DNA from: Pseudomonas azadiae
GTDB taxonomy: Bacteria; Pseudomonadota; Gammaproteobacteria; Pseudomonadales; Pseudomonadaceae
Direction: 5' to 3'
DNA length: 64,000 nt
Assembly: GCF_019145355.1 (NCBI RefSeq)
Contig: NZ_JAHSTY010000001.1
Span: forward strand, 310,001-374,000
In this document: piece by piece, positions 62,748 through 64,000 of the stretch
How positions within the stretch are numbered: the first letter of the stretch is position 1
Layout: the number at the start of each line of letters is the position of its first letter
Made by a program: the position numbers and the translations under genes
The notes under the pieces: model-generated
Databases searched by the model: none
The model's input: only the letters and a program-made list of their open reading frames with translations
What the model was told of the DNA's origin: nothing

Positions 62748-62773
62748 GTGGGAGCTGGCTTGCCTGCTCCCAC
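62748..62773. repeat. Minimal REP palindrome between the receptor gene and hemH
   Basis: 26 bp, GTGGGAGCTGGCTTGCCTGC then CTCCCAC: the two outer arms joined with almost no loop. It could be a collapsed REPIN. It follows the receptor stop by 13 bp. Confidence 0.8.
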
Positions 62774-62796
62774 ATTTGGTACAGCGTAAGGCTTGG

Positions 62797-63822
62797 TTAC
62801 AGTGTAATCGGGGCTCTTTCACACAAGGTATTGAGCGCCGCCGCCCACTGCGGATCATCATTCAGGCACGGCACCAGCACCAGCTCCTCGCCCCCCGCCT
62901 CGCGGAACTGCTCCAGCCCGCGATCGCCGATCTCTTCCAGCGTCTCAATGCAATCGGCGACAAACGCCGGGCACATCACCAGCAGCTTTTTCACGCCTTG
63001 CCTGGCCAGGGCTTCCAGGCGGGCTTCCGTGTAAGGTTCGATCCACTTGGCGCGGCCCAGGCGCGATTGGAAGGCCACCGACCATTTGTCATCCGGCAAG
63101 CCCAAACGCTGGGCGAAATCGCGGGCGACGCTGAAGCATTGCGCGCGATAGCAGGTCTTCATCACCTGGGCAGATGCATTCTTGCAGCAGTCGGCATCCT
63201 TGAAGCAATGCTGGCCCGTCGGGTCGAGTTTGGTCAAATGACGCTCAGGCAGACCGTGGAAACTCAGCAGCAGGTGGTCGTAATCCTGCTCGATATAAGA
63301 CCGAGCGCTCGCAGCCAAGGCATCGAGGTATTCCGGCTGGTCGTAGAACGGCTGCAGAATCGAGAACTGCACGTCCAGCTTCTTCTCACGCACCGCCCGC
63401 TTGGCCTCTTCAATCACCGTGGTCACGGTGCTGTCGGCAAACTGCGGATACAGCGGCGCCAGGGTGACGTTGCGGATGCCTTGGGCGGCAAGGCGCGTGA
63501 GTACAGTTTCAATCGACGGCTCGCCGTAGCGCATCGCCAATTCCACGGGGCCTTGGGTCCACTGCGTGGTCATTTGCTGCTGCAGGCGCCGACTGAGCAC
63601 CACCAGCGGCGAGCCTTCGTCCCACCAGATCGAGGCATACGCGTGGGCCGACTGCTCGGGCCGCTTGATCAGGATCAGCGACACCAGCAAGCGGCGCACC
63701 GGCCACGGCAGGTCGATCACATAGGGGTCCATCAGGAACTGATTGAGGTAGCTGCGCACATCGGCCACCGAAGTGGACGCCGGTGAACCCAGGTTGACCA
63801 GTAACAACGCGTGATCCGTCAT
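62797..63822 (-). CDS. hemH: Ferrochelatase
   Basis: Inserts ferrous iron into protoporphyrin IX. It has 341 residues. Start: [20 protein letters not shown]; central [20 protein letters not shown] (active-site His); C-terminal [17 protein letters not shown]. Cysteines at [11 protein letters not shown] hint at the [2Fe-2S]-type or additional metal motif reported for some bacterial ferrochelatases, although cluster ligation cannot be judged here. It precedes a TIGR01777-type gene on the same strand. Confidence 0.95.
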   Translation of the reverse strand: MTDHALLLVNLGSPASTSVADVRSYLNQFLMDPYVIDLPWPVRRLLVSLILIKRPEQSAHAYASIWWDEGSPLVVLSRRLQQQMTTQWTQGPVELAMRYGEPSIETVLTRLAAQGIRNVTLAPLYPQFADSTVTTVIEEAKRAVREKKLDVQFSILQPFYDQPEYLDALAASARSYIEQDYDHLLLSFHGLPERHLTKLDPTGQHCFKDADCCKNASAQVMKTCYRAQCFSVARDFAQRLGLPDDKWSVAFQSRLGRAKWIEPYTEARLEALARQGVKKLLVMCPAFVADCIETLEEIGDRGLEQFREAGGEELVLVPCLNDDPQWAAALNTLCERAPITL

Positions 63823-63836
63823 GCAACATCCTATCT

Positions 63837-64000
63837 TCAGAGGCGGCTGGACAAGTCGTCCAGAGCCGCACGCAATTCAGTGAACTGGAAAGTGAAACCG
63901 GCGGCCAGCAACCGCTCGGGTACCGCCTTCTGGCCGCCCAGCAACAGGCCGGACAATTCGCCCAGCCCCACCTTCAACGCAAAGGCCGGCATCGGCATGA
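63837..64000 (-). CDS. TIGR01777/SDR-family epimerase (C-terminal end; 5' part outside window)
   Basis: The last 54 codons are visible: [20 protein letters not shown], then [18 protein letters not shown], ending DDLSSRL. This is the DUF1731 C-terminal tail of TIGR01777 NAD(P)-binding epimerase-like proteins. It lies 14 bp upstream of hemH on the same strand, a common pseudomonad pair, so cotranscription is likely. Function in the cell is not known. Confidence 0.85.
   Translation of the reverse strand, partial: MPMPAFALKVGLGELSGLLLGGQKAVPERLLAAGFTFQFTELRAALDDLSSRL

Overview
The window is a stretch of chromosome from a Pseudomonas of the fluorescens group. I base this on the high-GC codon usage, on protein sequences that look pseudomonad throughout, on gene orders I recall from P. 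aeruginosa and P. putida (nadC / tRNA-Thr / pilA-C-D / coaE / yacG, and ribF-ileS-lspA-fkpB-ispH), and on many REP doublets (REPINs) of the kinds described in P. fluorescens. No database search was run; all names come from reading the translations.

Layout. 1-790: N-terminal half of prfC (minus). 1123-4575: four-gene osmoprotectant (OpuC/YehZYXW-type) ABC transporter. 4686-6216: ornithine decarboxylase behind a long leader that holds an intrinsic-terminator-like hairpin inside a 52-codon Arg-rich upstream ORF; this is the most interesting item here. 6344-8869: PepSY/flavodoxin/ferredoxin-reductase membrane fusion. 9005-10546: Tat-exported PhoD-type phosphatase. 10618-10909: a REPIN interrupted by a 195-bp element with terminal inverted repeats and a 10-bp target duplication. 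10914-17699: fructose PTS operon fruBKA with its Cra/FruR regulator, encoded divergently. 17702-23738: TatD, AmpE/AmpD, DUF1631, NadC and a small acidic protein.

23901-28959 is a type IV pilus locus next to tRNA-Thr: an O-antigen-ligase-like gene, pilA, then pilC-pilD-coaE-yacG, with no pilB ATPase. 28956-32246: small conserved genes and a type II NADH dehydrogenase. 32422-32835: four tRNA genes (Asn, Pro, Lys, Pro in transcription order). 33137-37533: clpB behind a sigma-32-type promoter, then rluD-pgeF. 37683-44039: bamD, a PP0621-type protein, thiO, a compact minor-pilin cluster (pilE, pilX, pilW, pilV, and fimT on the other strand) without pilY1, and ispH. 44224-50628: fkpB, lspA, ileS, ribF and murJ, all on the minus strand. 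50882-55350: rpsT, slyD head-to-head with a DUF3565 gene, pta without a neighbouring ackA, and an acyltransferase. 55525-60525: sulfate activation (cysD, cysNC), a Nif3-like protein and the AlgW protease. 60638-64000: a TonB-dependent siderophore receptor, hemH, and the 3' end of a TIGR01777-type epimerase gene.

Most of this is housekeeping DNA. The accessory signals sit in the intergenic spaces: two REPIN families with near-constant lengths (about 87 bp and 134 bp), one nested insertion, a duplicated tRNA-Pro placed directly behind a terminator, and a reduced pilus system.
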